This document shows positions 1 to 8,466 of a stretch of DNA of 64,000 nucleotides, piece by piece. The stretch comes from Bradyrhizobium guangdongense (GTDB lineage Bacteria; Pseudomonadota; Alphaproteobacteria; Rhizobiales; Xanthobacteraceae), in the NCBI RefSeq assembly GCF_004114975.1, contig NZ_CP030051.1:6758001-6822000 (forward strand), in the 5' to 3' direction. The notes under the pieces are model-generated. The model did not search any database. It saw nothing but the letters and a program-made list of their open reading frames with translations, and was not told the DNA's origin. A program made the position numbers and the translations under genes. Every line of letters begins with the position of its first letter. Position 1 is the first letter of the stretch.

Positions 1-507
1 CAAGGTCAGATGATCTTCGCTGAAGACGAACCGTTCGATGTGGTCGGGCAGCGCGTGCTCGGCGGCGAAGCCGAGATCGGCGGCGCCCGCGATGATCGCG
101 GCCGCGATGTCGGTGCTCTCGCGCTCCTCGATGTCGATGGCGATGTCGCGATGCTGGCGCAGAAACCCGGCCAGCGCCTTCGGCAGATGCTCCGACAGGC
201 CGGAGGTGTTGACGAGAAAATGCACGCTGGCGCGCACGCCGCTGGCGAAACCGGCGAGATCGCCGCGCATGGCGTCGATCTGGTGGATGACCAGCCGCGC
301 ATGGTCGAGCAGGCTCTCGCCCGCCGCCGTCAATTCGACGCCGCGGCGCCCGCGCTTGAGCAGCGCGACGCCGAGCGCGTCCTCGAGCCCTCTGATCCGC
401 GCACTGGCGGAGGCCAACGCCAGGTGCGAGCGCTCGGCGCCGCGCGTGATGCTGCGCTGATCGGCGACCGCGATGAAGAGCTGGAGGTCGACGAGGTCGA
501 AACGCAT
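1..507 (-). CDS. LysR-family transcriptional regulator, C-terminus cut by window edge
   Basis: This is the first 169 codons of a LysR-type regulator; the rest lies left of the window. The start is the ATG at 507, preceded on the minus strand by GGAGA. Residues 1-60 form the winged helix-turn-helix (MRFDLVDLQLFIAVADQRS, then the recognition region around SASARIRGLEDALG). The following part begins the periplasmic-binding-like effector domain (HFLVNTSGLSEHLP). LysR proteins bind T-N11-A sites in divergent promoters, and a perfect palindrome lies just upstream, between this gene and the exporter at 597. It therefore probably controls itself and that exporter. The effector molecule cannot be told from the fragment. 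Confidence 0.9.
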   Translation of the reverse strand, partial: MRFDLVDLQLFIAVADQRSITRGAERSHLALASASARIRGLEDALGVALLKRGRRGVELTAAGESLLDHARLVIHQIDAMRGDLAGFASGVRASVHFLVNTSGLSEHLPKALAGFLRQHRDIAIDIEERESTDIAAAIIAGAADLGFAAEHALPDHIERFVFSEDHLTL

Positions 508-519
508 GGCAGGTCTCCT

Positions 520-544
520 CAGCCTTCGTAGCCTACGAAGGCTG
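520..544. promoter_or_regulatory. Perfect palindromic operator between LysR gene and exporter
   Basis: Two 12-base arms around one central base give CAGCCTTCGTAG-C-CTACGAAGGCTG. Its core TCGTAGCCTACGA fits the LysR T-N11-A box. It starts 13 bp upstream of the LysR start and ends about 50 bp before the exporter start, the expected place for an autoregulatory site. A hairpin in the LysR mRNA leader is the alternative reading. Confidence 0.65.
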
Positions 545-596
545 TCTCCGTAACCTCCAGATTGTGCCGGCGCGCGGCTTCGGTCAATGTGCCGGC

Positions 597-1349
597 ATGA
601 TCGACCCGCTCCTCATCCTCATCGCCGCCGTCTTCCTGATCGCCGGATTCGTCAAGGGCGTGGTCGGGCTCGGCCTGCCGACCGTGTCCATGGGCCTGCT
701 CGCAGTGAGCATGGCGCCGAGTCGCGCGATAGCCATCGTGATCGTGCCCGCCATCGTCACCAACATCTGGCAGACCTTCGTCGGCCCGTATCTGCGCGAC
801 ATCCTGAGGCGGCTGTGGCCGCTGATGATCGGCACCGTGATCGGATGCTGGCTCAATGCCGGCGCGCTGACGGGGCCCTATGCCCGCTACGGCACCGTGG
901 TGCTCGGGGTCCTGCTGGTGGTCTACGCCATCATCGGCCTCAGCAAATTCAAATTCCACGTCGCGCCCGAGAACGAGAAATGGGCCGGCGGCGTGGTCGG
1001 AATCATCACCGGCGTGATCTCGGCCTCGACAGGCGTACAGGTGATCCCCTCGATGCCGTTCATGCAAGCGATCGGCATGGAGAAGGACGAGCTGGTGCAG
1101 GCACTCGGCGTGTTCTTCACCACCGCGACGCTGGCGCTCGCCTTCAATCTCACCGCCGGCGGCCTGCTGACCCCGGCCAATGCCGTGCCGGGGGCCGTCG
1201 CCATGGCCATGGCCTTTGCCGGCATGTACATCGGCCAGTCGGTGCGGGCGCGGATGCCGGCGGAAGCGTTTCGCCGCTGGTTCCTGATCGCGATGATTTT
1301 GTTGGGCGTCTATCTCGCCGGCAGTGCGCTGCTGAAGGAATTCGCCTGA
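597..1349 (+). CDS. TauE/SafE family sulfite/anion exporter-like membrane protein
   Basis: The 250-residue protein is almost entirely hydrophobic, with about eight membrane segments, as in the TauE/SafE (DUF81) family that moves sulfite, sulfoacetate or other small organic anions across the inner membrane. The early glycine-rich loop FVKGVVGLGLPTVSMG and the second-half repeat around VVGIITGVISASTG are the two duplicated signatures of the family. I chose the ATG at 597 because the membrane segment begins right after it; an in-frame GTG lies at 564. It is divergent from the LysR gene, which suggests it is that regulator's target. The substrate is unknown. Confidence 0.85.
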   Translation: MIDPLLILIAAVFLIAGFVKGVVGLGLPTVSMGLLAVSMAPSRAIAIVIVPAIVTNIWQTFVGPYLRDILRRLWPLMIGTVIGCWLNAGALTGPYARYGTVVLGVLLVVYAIIGLSKFKFHVAPENEKWAGGVVGIITGVISASTGVQVIPSMPFMQAIGMEKDELVQALGVFFTTATLALAFNLTAGGLLTPANAVPGAVAMAMAFAGMYIGQSVRARMPAEAFRRWFLIAMILLGVYLAGSALLKEFA

Positions 1350-1360
1350 GAGACGATCGT

Positions 1361-1446
1361 GGGGTGGATTAGCCGAAGGCGTAACCCACCTCTGTCTATG
1401 TCCGCGGAGATAAAGGAGGTGGATTACGCTTCGCTAGTCCACCCTA
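1361..1446. repeat. Inverted pair of short palindromic repeats
   Basis: The unit GGTGGATTAGC...GCGTAACCCACC occurs at 1361-1390 and again, inverted, at 1418-1446 (GGTGGATTACGCTTCGCTAG, then TCCACC). Together they can form one long stem after the exporter gene. Repeats of this look are common between genes in Bradyrhizobium. Confidence 0.75.
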
Positions 1447-1482
1447 CGCGCCACAAAGACCCGCCTCATTCGTTCGAATGAG

Positions 1483-2112
1483 CTACCGCGCCTCCAGCAT
1501 GGCGACGCGGATGCCGAGATAGATGAAGAGGCCGCCGAGCGCCCGGTTGACCCAGGCAATCACGCCCTCGGACTGCCGCATCCGGTGGGCCGCCTTGGCC
1601 GCGAACGCCGCCAGCACCAGGCACCACAGCGTGCCCGTACAGATGAAGATCAGGCCCAGCGTGAGGAAAGCGAGCGGCTTGTGCGGCGCATCGGCTGCGA
1701 CGAATTGAGGCAGGAAGGCCAGAAAGAACAGCGCGACCTTGGGATTGAGCGCGTTGGTGAAGACGCCCTGGAGAAAGACCCGCCGCAGCGGGCTCCGCTC
1801 GGCTTCGTCCTTGACCGCCAGCAGCCCCGGCCGCGACCACAGCATCTGAAGGCCGGTCAGGACCAGATAGGCCGCGCCGACCAGTTTCAGGATCGAGAAC
1901 GCGGTGGACGAGGCCATCAAGAGCGCCGAAAGTCCGATCGCCGCGCCTGCGACGTGGAAAAAACAGCCGCAACTGATGCCGAAGGCCGCCGCCGCCCCGC
2001 CGCGCCAGCCCATCTGCATGCTGCGGCCGATCACATAGACCGAATCGGGCCCCGGCGTGATGTTGAGCAGCACGCCCAGGACAAAGAGCCAGATTTCGTG
2101 AATGCCGAGCAT
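1483..2112 (-). CDS. LysE/RhtB family amino acid exporter
   Basis: This 209-residue inner membrane protein belongs to the LysE/RhtB translocators, which export amino acids or homoserine lactones. The first helix ends in the family motif NITPGPDSVYV (TPGPD), followed by a glycine-rich loop and about six hydrophobic segments, the normal length for the family. The start at 2112 (MLGIHEIW) puts the first helix at the N-terminus; an upstream in-frame start would add a proline/glycine stretch unlike the family. It stands alone between a repeat and the cyclase gene. The transported amino acid cannot be predicted. Confidence 0.9.
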   Translation of the reverse strand: MLGIHEIWLFVLGVLLNITPGPDSVYVIGRSMQMGWRGGAAAAFGISCGCFFHVAGAAIGLSALLMASSTAFSILKLVGAAYLVLTGLQMLWSRPGLLAVKDEAERSPLRRVFLQGVFTNALNPKVALFFLAFLPQFVAADAPHKPLAFLTLGLIFICTGTLWCLVLAAFAAKAAHRMRQSEGVIAWVNRALGGLFIYLGIRVAMLEAR

Positions 2113-2339
2113 GAGAAAGGCCTCCGCCGCCCCGCCCGGCGGCCTCAAGGGACCGGCCTTAATGGGTTCGCGTCCGGCCGTCCACCGCCGGGAATGCCCG
2201 GGATTTGCATCAAATTTGCAATACGGATCATACTTCCGCTCGGCCCCGTCTGTTCTATAAAGGCGCCGGGTCTTGAAATCGTGGATTCGCTGCGACTGCC
2301 ACGCGGCGGCTGGCCTCTCGCTTTGGAGCTCCGGGGGAT

Positions 2340-4136
2340 ATGGAAAGACGTCTGGCTGCCATCGTCTGCGCCGATGTCGCCGGCTATTCGCGCATGATGG
2401 GCATTGACGAGGCCGGCACCCACGCCGCCTTCAAGGCCCATCGCAGCGCGATCCATCCGATCATCCTCAACCACGGCGGCCGTGTCGTCAAAAACACCGG
2501 CGACGGCTTCCTGCTGGAATTTCCCTCCATCGTCGGCGCCACCGAGGCCGCGATCGCGATGCAGGTCCTGATGGCGGAACGCAACCACCATCTGCCCGCC
2601 GACCGCGCCATGCAGTTCCGGCTCGGCATCCATATGGGCGACATCATCGCGGACGAGGACGAGGTGTTCGGCGACGACGTCAACATCGCCGTCCGCCTGG
2701 AATCGGTGGCGAGCCCCGGCGGCTTCGCGATCTCGGCCAAGGCGTACAAGGAAGCCAGCAAGCATCTCACCGTGCCGCTGGTCGACGGCGGCAACCATCG
2801 CTTCAAGAATATCAGGGATCCGATCGGGGTCTGGACCTGGTCGCCCGAGGGCGCGCCTCCGCTCGCGCCCGAGCTGAAGGAAGGATCGGCGCTGTCGCAG
2901 CCTTACCGTACCGCGATCGTCGGCGTGCTGCCGTTCGCCAATCTCAGCGACGCCACGGACGAATATTTTTCCGACGGCCTGACCGAGGACCTGATCCACG
3001 CGCTGTCGCTGCAATCCTTCTATCGCGTGCTGAGCCGCAACTCGACCTTCGCCTTCAAGGGCAAGAACGTCAGCACCCGCGTGATCGCGCGCGAGATCGA
3101 CGCCACCTATCTGATCCAGGGCTCGGTGCGGCGCGCCGGCGCCAAGATCCGCGTGACCGCCGAGCTGATCGCGCCGGAGAGCGGCGAGCAGCTCTGGACC
3201 GGCCGCTACGACCGCGACATCGGCGACCTCTTCGCCATGCAGGACGAGATCACGACCAATCTGTCCGCCGCCATCGCCACCGAGATCGTCCGGGCCGAGG
3301 CCTCCGCGCCGGCGCGGCCGACCAACGACATCACGGCCTGGGACCGCTTCCTGAAAGGCCTGTCGCATTATTACCGGCAAACCAAGGAGGATCTCGGCGC
3401 GGCCGTCGGCCTGTTCCGGGAGGCGATCGCGCTCGACCCCAAACTGTCGATCGCACATGCCTATCTCGCCACGATCCAGATCCAGAGCATCCAGTTCGGC
3501 TGGGTCAGGGGCACGCGCGAGATGTGGGCTGAAGCGATGCAGCTTGCCGAAACCAGTGTCCGGCTCGACCCGCGCTCCTCCTTTGCGTTCTCGATCCTGT
3601 CCTGGGCGCACGCGATGGAAGGCCATGACGAGGCGGCGATGGACGCCGCCAAGCGCGCAGTGGCCCTCAACCCCTACGACATGGGGGCACGCGGCGTGCT
3701 CGGCATCTGCCATTTCGTCATCGGCGAGCACCGCCAGGCCATCGAGCTGTTTTCGATGGCCGCCCAGCGCGACAACAGCGACCCGCGCTATCAATGGGCG
3801 GCGCTGACCGCCTTCAGTCACTATCTCGTCCGCCAATATGACGCGACCCTGTCGTGGGCTCGCGAGCAGCTCTACGTCAACCCGAACCACATGCAGGCGC
3901 TGGCGATCCGCGCCGCGGCGCTCGCGCAGCTCGGCCGGACCAACGAGGCGGCCGAGGCGACCGGCGTGCTGATGAGCAATTACCCGACCCTGAATGTCGA
4001 CCGTCATCTGCGGAATTTTCACTGGAAACGGCCGGAGGACATCGCCCACTACCGTGACGGGCTCCTGAAAGCGGGCGTGCCGGCCAGCAAGCTCACGTTG
4101 ATCCAGAGCGACGTCAGGCGTGCCGCCGAATCGTGA
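2340..4136 (+). CDS. Class III adenylate/guanylate cyclase with TolB-like domain and TPR tail
   Basis: The 598-residue protein has three parts. Residues 1-170 are a class III nucleotide cyclase domain with the metal-binding aspartates at D12 (CADVAGYS) and D55 (KNTGDGF), lysine K51 next to it as in adenylate cyclases, and the transition-state pair N115 and R119 (VNIAVRLE). Residues about 195-310 resemble the TolB/FlgO-like amino domain (VLPFANLSDATDEYFSDG). From about 345 to the end are helical TPR repeats. No membrane segment or signal peptide is visible, so it is probably cytosolic. Multi-copy proteins of this build are typical of Bradyrhizobium; what signal they sense is unknown. The neighbours give no hint of a pathway. 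Confidence 0.88.
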   Translation: MERRLAAIVCADVAGYSRMMGIDEAGTHAAFKAHRSAIHPIILNHGGRVVKNTGDGFLLEFPSIVGATEAAIAMQVLMAERNHHLPADRAMQFRLGIHMGDIIADEDEVFGDDVNIAVRLESVASPGGFAISAKAYKEASKHLTVPLVDGGNHRFKNIRDPIGVWTWSPEGAPPLAPELKEGSALSQPYRTAIVGVLPFANLSDATDEYFSDGLTEDLIHALSLQSFYRVLSRNSTFAFKGKNVSTRVIAREIDATYLIQGSVRRAGAKIRVTAELIAPESGEQLWTGRYDRDIGDLFAMQDEITTNLSAAIATEIVRAEASAPARPTNDITAWDRFLKGLSHYYRQTKEDLGAAVGLFREAIALDPKLSIAHAYLATIQIQSIQFGWVRGTREMWAEAMQLAETSVRLDPRSSFAFSILSWAHAMEGHDEAAMDAAKRAVALNPYDMGARGVLGICHFVIGEHRQAIELFSMAAQRDNSDPRYQWAALTAFSHYLVRQYDATLSWAREQLYVNPNHMQALAIRAAALAQLGRTNEAAEATGVLMSNYPTLNVDRHLRNFHWKRPEDIAHYRDGLLKAGVPASKLTLIQSDVRRAAES

Positions 4137-4328
4137 ATCGTGAGGCCAGGCCTGCGCGCGCACCGCGACCTCGCGCCCGGCTTTATTGACACCTGAGTGA
4201 ATTCAGCCACACTTCGTCACACCCAGAAGTAGTATAGTCAGGCTATCGTCCGCTGTCTGTTTGTTAGGACTTTCCGCGCTGTATCGGTGCGGCCGCTTTT
4301 CGCGATTCGTTTGTTTCAGGAATTGCCG

Positions 4329-7133
4329 ATGGATAACTCCCGCAAGACGCCGTTCGATCCGTCAATCGAGGTCTCGCCGAACAATCCCTGCCCGTTCCTG
4401 CGCGGTCTCGTCGGCGAAGGCTTAGTCGACGGCGGCACCGTCCCGCTCCGGACGCTGTCGCAGACCATCGCAAATGCAAGCGGCGAGACCGGGCTGAAGA
4501 AGACCTCGGCCCGCATCCAGGTCCGCGGCGTCGCGCTGATCGCCAACGGCGCCTGTCACATCCTGCAAAGCATCTTCTGGGGCGCACAGCTCGATCGCTT
4601 GCGCGGCGGGCCGCTCGACAAGCTCGGCGCCGGCTCGCGCATCCTCGGCGTCGACGGAAAGGTCAACGAGGACGAATTCTCCCGGCTCGCCGGTTTCGGC
4701 GGCACCTGTGTCGATCCGGACGGCGGCACCGAAATCGGGCTCAACGCCTCGCAAATCCAGACCTTCATGAACGACAACCTCAAGCGCGCCGGCAACCAGG
4801 CGCGCTGGTATTACCCGCTCCTGATGAAGTTCGAATGGCCGATCCTGCTCAGGATCATGGGCAAGGGTCAGGGTGATGATCGCTATCTCAGCGTGGCCGA
4901 GGTGAGGACATTGTTCAACGAGCGCAAATTCCCCGACAGGATCACCCAGCGGATCGTGAGCCAGCCGGTCACCCCGCCCTCGCTGATCTTGCGCGCGGCC
5001 GGCGGGCTCGTTGCCGCGCTGCTGCTATTGGGCATCGTGGCGCTGCGCTTTCCCGATCAATTCCAGCCGATGCTGCCCCATGTCATCGGCCAGTTCGTGG
5101 CCCCGCCATTGCCTAGGCTTGTCGAGCCCCGGGCCGCATACTGGCTCGAGCAGAACTGGGCGCTGGAAGACCGGCACTGGTTTCATCACGCGAGCCAGGG
5201 CACCGCGACCTTCCCGGTGCCCTACAGCTGGTTCATGGCGCTCGAGCAGCCGCGGCTGCATTTCTTCGCCAAGCCCGGGATGCTGCATGACAGCGACCAT
5301 CTCCAGCGCTTCGGCTTCATCCCGAGCCCGCAGACGATCAACACCGATGACGCCACGTTGCGCCGGTTCGGCTACGCGAACGTCTACGACAAGACCAAGC
5401 CGGTGCCGGCGCGGCTGTGGGATCCACCGGTCAACTGGGGCCGCCAGGCCGATAACGTCGACGGCCTGCCGGTCGGCTTTGCGCGCATGACCGGCGTGGC
5501 CGATCCTGCGACCGGCAAGGTCGGCGAGGATCGGATCGGGCTCACCTGCGCCGCCTGCCACACCGGGCAGATCCACTACAAAGGCATCGACATCCGCTTC
5601 GACGGCGGCCCAGCGATGACCGATCTCAGGAAGCTCGAGATCACGACCGGCCTGTCGATCGCCTACACGCTGCTCGTGCCCGGCCGCTTCACGCGCTTCG
5701 CCGACCGTGTGCTCGGCCCCTCCGCCAGCGATGCCGACCGCGATGCGCTGAAGCAGAAGCTGAGTGCGATCGGCACGTTCCTGAAAGACTGGGAAACGAC
5801 CTACGACAAGACCATCGCGGGCAAGACCAGGTTCAACGAGAAGACGAAGCGCGAAGAGCAGCAGCAGGACACCGAGGAAGGATATGGCCGCCTCGACGCG
5901 CTCAACCGCATCGGCAATCAGGTCTTCTCACAGGATATGGCGCTGAGTGGCCTCAGCGGCTTCGAGAAGAATCTGCATGCCAAGGACGCACCGGTCAGCT
6001 TCCCGCCGATCTGGACCATCCCCTGGCTCAAATACGCGCAATATGACGCGTCCATCGAGCAGCCGCTGATCCGCAATGCCGGCGAAGCGCTGGGCGTGAC
6101 CGCGCTGCTCAACCTGTCCGACAACAGCCCTAAGGACACGCTGTTTCGCTCGTCGATGGACATCAAGAATCTGAACTGGATCGAGGACCTGCTGAAGGGA
6201 TCGGCGCCCTTTCCGAAGAAGCAGCTCTCCGGACTGACCTCGCCGAAATGGCCATCGGACATCTTCGGTGACGCCGCGTGGAAAATCGATGGCGAGCGCG
6301 TCAAACGCGGCCGCAAGCTCTATGCGGATATCTGCGTCGAATGCCATCTCGGTCCGGTCAACGATCCCGTGTTCGACAGCGAATTTCCGGACCAGAGCAT
6401 CTGGTCTTCGTCACGGTGGGAAACCATCGGCAACGACAAACTCCTGAACGAGGTCCAGAAAAGCGCCAAAGGCATGGGAACGGACCCGGCTCAGGCCAGC
6501 ATATTGGCGACGCGGACGGTTCAGGTGCCGGGCTTCCTCAAACTCGACCCCACGCAGAACCTCAATACCTGGTGGGGCTGCAATCTGCCCGACGTCTCTT
6601 CGACCGACATGCCGTACGCGCTCGGCCTGATGGTGCTCGTCGACATCGTCAGCCGCAAGGCGATGGACGATGCCAAGATCGATCCGAAGGTTCAGCAGGC
6701 CTGGTGGGGGGCGCGCAAGAACTGCCCCAATTCCGGTCCGCAACCGCCGGACAAGCTGGAGAAGGGGCCCTGGTATCGCGCGCGCCCGCTCAACGGCGTC
6801 TGGGCCACCGCGCCGTACCTGCACAACGGATCGGTACCCTCGCTCTACTGGATGCTGAGCCCCGCGGCGGAGCGTCCCAAATCGTTCTGCATGGGTGGCG
6901 ATCGCGACTATGATCCGAAGCAGGTCGGCTTCGCGGTCACCGACGGCGAGAGCTGCAAGACCGGGCAGTCGCGCTTCTCGACGCTGGCGTCTGACGGCAC
7001 CGAGCTGTACGGCAACAGCAATGCCGGCCACTCGTTCGATGGCACGCCGGGTCCCGGCAAAGACGGCACCATCGGTCGTGTGCTCAAGGAGCAGGAGCGC
7101 TACGATTTGATCGAGTATTTGAAGACGCTGTGA
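4329..7133 (+). CDS. Membrane-anchored di-haem cytochrome c / cytochrome c peroxidase-like protein
   Basis: This 934-residue protein has a cytoplasmic-looking N-terminal region (1-215), one membrane segment at about 218-240, and a large periplasmic part with two c-type haem sites: C407-AAC-H411 and C669-VEC-H673. The second half resembles di-haem cytochrome c peroxidases. The N-terminal region has PCP at 20-22 and an acidic EF-hand-like stretch (GVDGKVNEDEF). The start at 4329 has AGGAA upstream; an earlier in-frame ATG at 4287 is less convincing. Peroxide or another electron acceptor is the likely substrate, but the substrate is not shown by the sequence. It sits alone, with a repeat downstream. 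Confidence 0.8.
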   Translation: MDNSRKTPFDPSIEVSPNNPCPFLRGLVGEGLVDGGTVPLRTLSQTIANASGETGLKKTSARIQVRGVALIANGACHILQSIFWGAQLDRLRGGPLDKLGAGSRILGVDGKVNEDEFSRLAGFGGTCVDPDGGTEIGLNASQIQTFMNDNLKRAGNQARWYYPLLMKFEWPILLRIMGKGQGDDRYLSVAEVRTLFNERKFPDRITQRIVSQPVTPPSLILRAAGGLVAALLLLGIVALRFPDQFQPMLPHVIGQFVAPPLPRLVEPRAAYWLEQNWALEDRHWFHHASQGTATFPVPYSWFMALEQPRLHFFAKPGMLHDSDHLQRFGFIPSPQTINTDDATLRRFGYANVYDKTKPVPARLWDPPVNWGRQADNVDGLPVGFARMTGVADPATGKVGEDRIGLTCAACHTGQIHYKGIDIRFDGGPAMTDLRKLEITTGLSIAYTLLVPGRFTRFADRVLGPSASDADRDALKQKLSAIGTFLKDWETTYDKTIAGKTRFNEKTKREEQQQDTEEGYGRLDALNRIGNQVFSQDMALSGLSGFEKNLHAKDAPVSFPPIWTIPWLKYAQYDASIEQPLIRNAGEALGVTALLNLSDNSPKDTLFRSSMDIKNLNWIEDLLKGSAPFPKKQLSGLTSPKWPSDIFGDAAWKIDGERVKRGRKLYADICVECHLGPVNDPVFDSEFPDQSIWSSSRWETIGNDKLLNEVQKSAKGMGTDPAQASILATRTVQVPGFLKLDPTQNLNTWWGCNLPDVSSTDMPYALGLMVLVDIVSRKAMDDAKIDPKVQQAWWGARKNCPNSGPQPPDKLEKGPWYRARPLNGVWATAPYLHNGSVPSLYWMLSPAAERPKSFCMGGDRDYDPKQVGFAVTDGESCKTGQSRFSTLASDGTELYGNSNAGHSFDGTPGPGKDGTIGRVLKEQERYDLIEYLKTL

Positions 7134-7142
7134 GTTGTCTTC

Positions 7143-7282
7143 GCCTCTCCCCGCCTGCGGGGAGAGGCCGACACGCGAAGCGTGGCGGGTGAGGGGGACT
7201 CTCCACAAGCCCAACTCTCACCGTCCCCGTGGAGACTCTCCCTCACCCCAACCCTCTCCCCGCAAGCGGGGCGAGGGAGCAG
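7143..7282. repeat. Palindromic repeat cluster (CTCTCCCCGC family)
   Basis: Hairpins built on CCTCTCCCCGC/GCGGGGAGAGG lie at 7144-7168 and 7251-7279, with an internal inverted pair (GGGGGACTCTCCAC, later GTGGAGACTCTCCC). The whole block separates two convergent genes. The same family recurs at 22187-22332 and in part at 43715-43740. Confidence 0.8.
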
Positions 7283-7285
7283 ATC

Positions 7286-8233
7286 TCACTTGAACAGCGG
7301 CGTGCCCGGCACGAACGCGTCGAACGCTGCCCAGAACTGGGAGCGGTAGCGGTCCTGCTCCTGCAGGATCTCGTGCTTCGACCCAGCGATCACGAGATGC
7401 GAGCCGGCACGCAAATGATAGGCGAACTCCTCGATCGCGGCAGTGGAAACGACCGTGTCGTTGGAGGCCGCCAGCATCAGGATCGGCTGGCGGATCTCGG
7501 AGGGGTAGTTCATGCCCTTGAACGCGTGCATGGCGCGGAAGGCCGTATCGGCCCAGGCGACGGTCGGTGATGCCAGGCCAAGCGTCGGGTCCTCCTCCAG
7601 GATCGCGGCGTTACGCGCGTAGCGCACGGGATCGCTGGTGAGAGGATTGTTGATGAAGGGCGACAGGCCGGTGAGCTGGTCGCTGCCGCCGGGCACATAA
7701 CCGCCGCCCCGTCCCAGCATCCGCATCGTCTTCAACAGCGCCCGCACCGGAAACGATGTGGCGCGACCGGGCAAATCGATCATCGGCGCGGTCAGCACCA
7801 TACGGTCGAACCAGCGCTTCCGCGCATGCGCCAGCCGCAGCAGCACGGCGCCGCCCATGGAATGGGCCAGCGCGAAGAACGGCGGCGGGCAATCCGGCAG
7901 CACCACCTGCTGCACGAAGGTCTCCACGTCGATCTCGTAATCGGCGAAGTTGCGCACATATCCCTTGCGCGGATCGCGCAGGCGGCGCGCCGAATGGCCC
8001 TGCCCGCGCCAGTCGATCATCGCCACGGCAAAACCGCGGTCGCGCAGATCGCGCACCGTCTCGAAATATTTCTCGATCTGCTCGCTGCGGCCGGTGAAGA
8101 CGCAAACCGTCCCCTTGCGGTTGGCCGGCGGCGCCCAGCGCGCGAACCGCAGCTCGACACCGTCGGGCGTCTTGATGGTGCCGCTGACGACGTCTTCAGG
8201 CACGGGATTGGACGGAATCGAGACCAGCGTCAT
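7286..8233 (-). CDS. Alpha/beta hydrolase, lysophospholipase/monoglyceride-lipase type
   Basis: The 315-residue protein is a serine hydrolase of the alpha/beta fold. The nucleophile elbow is LAHSMGGAVLL, and the strand before it carries GQGHSARRL, as in bacterial lysophospholipase L2 and monoacylglycerol lipases. A later aspartate (ASNDTVVS) and histidine (GSKHEIL) complete a plausible catalytic triad. There is no signal peptide, so it acts in the cytoplasm. The start at 8233 was chosen over an upstream in-frame ATG because the extension reads into the divergent promoter region of the heat shock gene. The true substrate may be a lipid or ester. Confidence 0.85.
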   Translation of the reverse strand: MTLVSIPSNPVPEDVVSGTIKTPDGVELRFARWAPPANRKGTVCVFTGRSEQIEKYFETVRDLRDRGFAVAMIDWRGQGHSARRLRDPRKGYVRNFADYEIDVETFVQQVVLPDCPPPFFALAHSMGGAVLLRLAHARKRWFDRMVLTAPMIDLPGRATSFPVRALLKTMRMLGRGGGYVPGGSDQLTGLSPFINNPLTSDPVRYARNAAILEEDPTLGLASPTVAWADTAFRAMHAFKGMNYPSEIRQPILMLAASNDTVVSTAAIEEFAYHLRAGSHLVIAGSKHEILQEQDRYRSQFWAAFDAFVPGTPLFK

Positions 8234-8319
8234 GATGGGAAGTGCTTGGGCGCCAAGGGCCGTACTCAAGTCCTGAAAATCCAGGGGCGGGAGCGCCGAA
8301 AAGGCGCCGCTACCGCCCT

Positions 8320-8347
8320 CTTGAACGCCGTCTGGACCCACCCATAT
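8320..8347 (+). promoter_or_regulatory. Predicted RpoH (sigma-32) promoter of the small heat shock gene
   Basis: CTTGAA (8320-8325) is followed after 14 bases by ACCCATAT (8340-8347). This matches the sigma-32 pattern CTTGAA-N13..15-CCCCATNT at 13 of 14 positions. Transcription would start near 8355, giving a leader of about 110 bases before the gene at 8467. Confidence 0.65.
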
Positions 8348-8354
8348 CATCTCC

Positions 8355-8466
8355 GTGCAGGCCGCTACCAGTGTTTCGGAACCGGAACATCAGGCTGCAC
8401 ACAGACGTCAGCCCGGCCCGATTGGCGGGCGGGTTACCAAACAGTCGCTCAATGGAGGACTTGACC
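8355..8466 (+). promoter_or_regulatory. ROSE-type RNA thermometer in the heat shock leader
   Basis: The leader ends in the hallmark ROSE hairpin: the anti-Shine-Dalgarno stretch UCGCU (8445-8449, consensus UYGCU) faces AGGA of the ribosome site (8456-8459) with one bulged G (8447), and the stem extends by A8443-U8461 and G8444-C8460. A second stem, CCCG(G)CCCG at 8412-8420 with CGGGCGGG at 8426-8433, lies just upstream. ROSE elements melt on heating and free the ribosome site; they are known in front of Bradyrhizobium small heat shock genes. Confidence 0.75.

Noticed and set aside
2145..4163. A 672-codon open frame antisense to the cyclase gene
   Set aside because: It mirrors the TPR and cyclase codons and has a low-complexity Arg/Asp-rich translation. 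The sense frame has clear family motifs.
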